Source of the DNA: Pontibacillus salicampi | GTDB taxonomy: Bacteria; Bacillota; Bacilli; Bacillales; BH030062 | DNA length: 64,000 bases | NCBI RefSeq assembly: GCF_042434395.1 | Contig: NZ_JBHLTP010000003.1 | Location: forward strand, 682,001 to 746,000 | Direction of reading: 5' to 3' | Shown: piece by piece, positions 62,975-64,000 of the stretch | Position numbering within the stretch: the first letter of the stretch is position 1 | Layout: every line of letters starts with the position of its first letter | Notes under the pieces: generated by a model | Seen by the model: the letters and a program-made list of their open reading frames with translations, nothing else | The model's database searches: none | Told to the model about the DNA's origin: nothing | Translations under genes and position numbers: made by a program

Positions 62975-63949
62975 ATGAAAGCGGTTCAATTTGAGCAATA
63001 CGGAAGTCCAGAGGTGTTAGAGGTCACAGATGTATCAGCTCCAACAGTTTCAGAGGGGCAAGTACTTCTAAAGGTGGAAGCAATTGGAGTCAATTATGCA
63101 GATACAGCCAGAAGAGAAGGTGCTTATGTCGTGCCTACTCCATTACCGTTTATCCCAGGAGCAGAGGTTGCCGGCATCGTGGAGGAAACAGGGGAAGGAG
63201 TAACCCATGTTCAAAAAGGAGATCGCGTCGTAACTTTAATCGAAAAGGGCGGGTATGCTGAGTACGTCAGTGCCCCTGCGGAATCGCTTATTCCTATACC
63301 AGAAGGAGTTACACCTGAGACAGCAGTAGCATTACCTCTCCAAGGGCTAACCGCTTATCACATTATTAAAACGATGGGACGCTTGGAAGAAGGGGAGTCC
63401 ATTCTCATTCACGCGGGAGCAGGTGGTGTTGGCTCAATCGCTATTCAATTGGCTAACTATTTTAAGGCTGGAACGATTATTGCCACAGCAAGCAGTGAGG
63501 AGAAGCTTGCTCTTGTTAAGGAGCTTGGAGCTGATGTGGCGATTGATTATACGAAAGAGAATTGGCGAGAAGAAGTCATAGAAGCTACAGGCGGGAAAGG
63601 CGTGGACGTGGCATTAGAAATGGCAGGAGGAGATATTTTTCACGAAACCGTTAAGTGCATGAGGTCATTCGGAAGAGTTGTCGTATATGGAGTAGCAAGT
63701 GGAAACCCAGCTCAGATGTACCTATCAGGATTGATGAACCGTAATTTATCCGTTGTAGGATTTTTCCTACCTCAAATCATGAAGAAGCCGAAGCTGTTTC
63801 AATCAAGTCTGCAGGAGCTGTTAACATTACTGCAAAAGGATGAGCTCCGTTTAATTATTGGGGGAGTGTATCCATTAGCAGAAGCGGCTAATGTACATGC
63901 ACTGATGCAGGGAAGAAAGACAAAAGGAAAGCTTGTGCTTGTTCCGTAA
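62975..63949 (+). CDS. Quinone oxidoreductase/MDR zinc-independent reductase
   Basis: A 324-residue medium-chain dehydrogenase/reductase of the quinone oxidoreductase (zeta-crystallin) group: GVNYADTARREGAY near 33-46, PGAEVAGIVEETG, HAGAGGVGSIAIQLA near 145 for NADPH, and no structural-zinc cysteines. It may reduce enoyl intermediates. RBS AAGGAGG. It is 11 bases after the hydratase gene. Confidence 0.87.
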   Translation: MKAVQFEQYGSPEVLEVTDVSAPTVSEGQVLLKVEAIGVNYADTARREGAYVVPTPLPFIPGAEVAGIVEETGEGVTHVQKGDRVVTLIEKGGYAEYVSAPAESLIPIPEGVTPETAVALPLQGLTAYHIIKTMGRLEEGESILIHAGAGGVGSIAIQLANYFKAGTIIATASSEEKLALVKELGADVAIDYTKENWREEVIEATGGKGVDVALEMAGGDIFHETVKCMRSFGRVVVYGVASGNPAQMYLSGLMNRNLSVVGFFLPQIMKKPKLFQSSLQELLTLLQKDELRLIIGGVYPLAEAANVHALMQGRKTKGKLVLVP

Positions 63950-63979
63950 ATATGGAGGGAAAGAAAGGAGATGGAATGC

Positions 63980-64000
63980 ATGCTAACCAAACATTATGAT
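63980..64000 (+). CDS. Start of a further operon gene (cut by window edge)
   Basis: ATG at 63980 follows GGAAAGAAAGGAGATGGA and opens MLTKHYD before the window ends. An acyl-CoA ligase would fit the operon, but seven residues are not enough to identify it. Confidence 0.45.

Noticed and set aside
1..64000. CRISPR array, insertion sequence, prophage or tRNA
   Set aside because: No regularly spaced repeats, transposase or phage genes, and no cloverleaf or GGTTCRA-type tRNA motif with acceptor stem were found on reading through.

Overview
The window reads as a chromosomal segment of a low-GC Gram-positive bacterium of the Bacillaceae type. The evidence is strong AGGAGG-type ribosome binding sites, Zur boxes of the B. 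subtilis form (TCGTAATnATTACGA), a 7-1-7 Fur box, a T-box leader, a TPP riboswitch before thiC, the lutABC/lutR/lctP lactate module, and a SufU-type scaffold. A BCCT osmolyte transporter fits a salt-tolerant member. I cannot name the genus from sequence alone. No rRNA, tRNA, CRISPR array, phage or insertion sequence was recognised.

Region 1 (about 1190-13460) is the standout: a zinc-starvation island. Five Zur-box-like sites precede or lie inside a nearly co-directional run of genes. They encode a ZnuACB-type zinc importer, three COG0523 (CobW/ZagA) GTPases with CxCC motifs, and a flavoprotein with a cysteine-rich tail overlapping a FeoB-like GTPase/permease. A zinc-free ribosomal protein S14 paralogue is followed by a second flavoprotein and a GTPase. 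Last come a SufU-like scaffold and a zinc-independent dCTP deaminase. The importer, S14 paralogue and ZagA-type GTPases are known Zur-regulon members. The FeoB-like transporter, the two flavoproteins, the SufU paralogue and dcd are the less expected partners and together suggest an expanded zinc-acquisition and zinc-sparing programme.

Region 2 (13.8-26.5 kb) is mixed accessory content. It holds a small membrane protein, an XRE-HTH/ABC ATPase fusion with its FtsX-type permease, an alpha/beta hydrolase, a broken LacI-type regulator beside a HAD phosphatase, an orphan eutH and an MdaB-like flavodoxin-fold reductase. It ends with thiC under a TPP riboswitch and a small secreted peptide paired with a small membrane protein.

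Region 3 (26.5-31.6 kb) is iron handling: a ferredoxin-NADP reductase diverging from a complete iron-siderophore ABC importer around one Fur box. Region 4 (31.7-45.5 kb) has acetyltransferases, the BCCT transporter, an MBL hydrolase with an overlapping TetR gene downstream of twin palindromic operators, a T-box-controlled MFS transporter, and an M1-type peptidase pseudogene broken at its zinc motif. It also holds an AAA ATPase with a maltose-acetyltransferase-like gene, an SDR/MerR divergent pair and a second MFS gene. Region 5 (45.8-51.3 kb) is the L-lactate utilisation module, with matching palindromes before lctP and lutA. Region 6 (51.4-54.5 kb) has an RluA-type pseudouridine synthase, an MBL hydrolase, an Lrp-type regulator and a small membrane protein. 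Region 7 (54.6-64 kb) is a TetR-controlled acyl-CoA catabolic operon (two acyl-CoA dehydrogenases, SDR, hydroxyacyl-CoA dehydrogenase, thioesterase, ACAD10-like kinase, enoyl-CoA hydratase, quinone oxidoreductase) with an unexpected ComB-type phosphatase gene inside it. It runs off the right edge.
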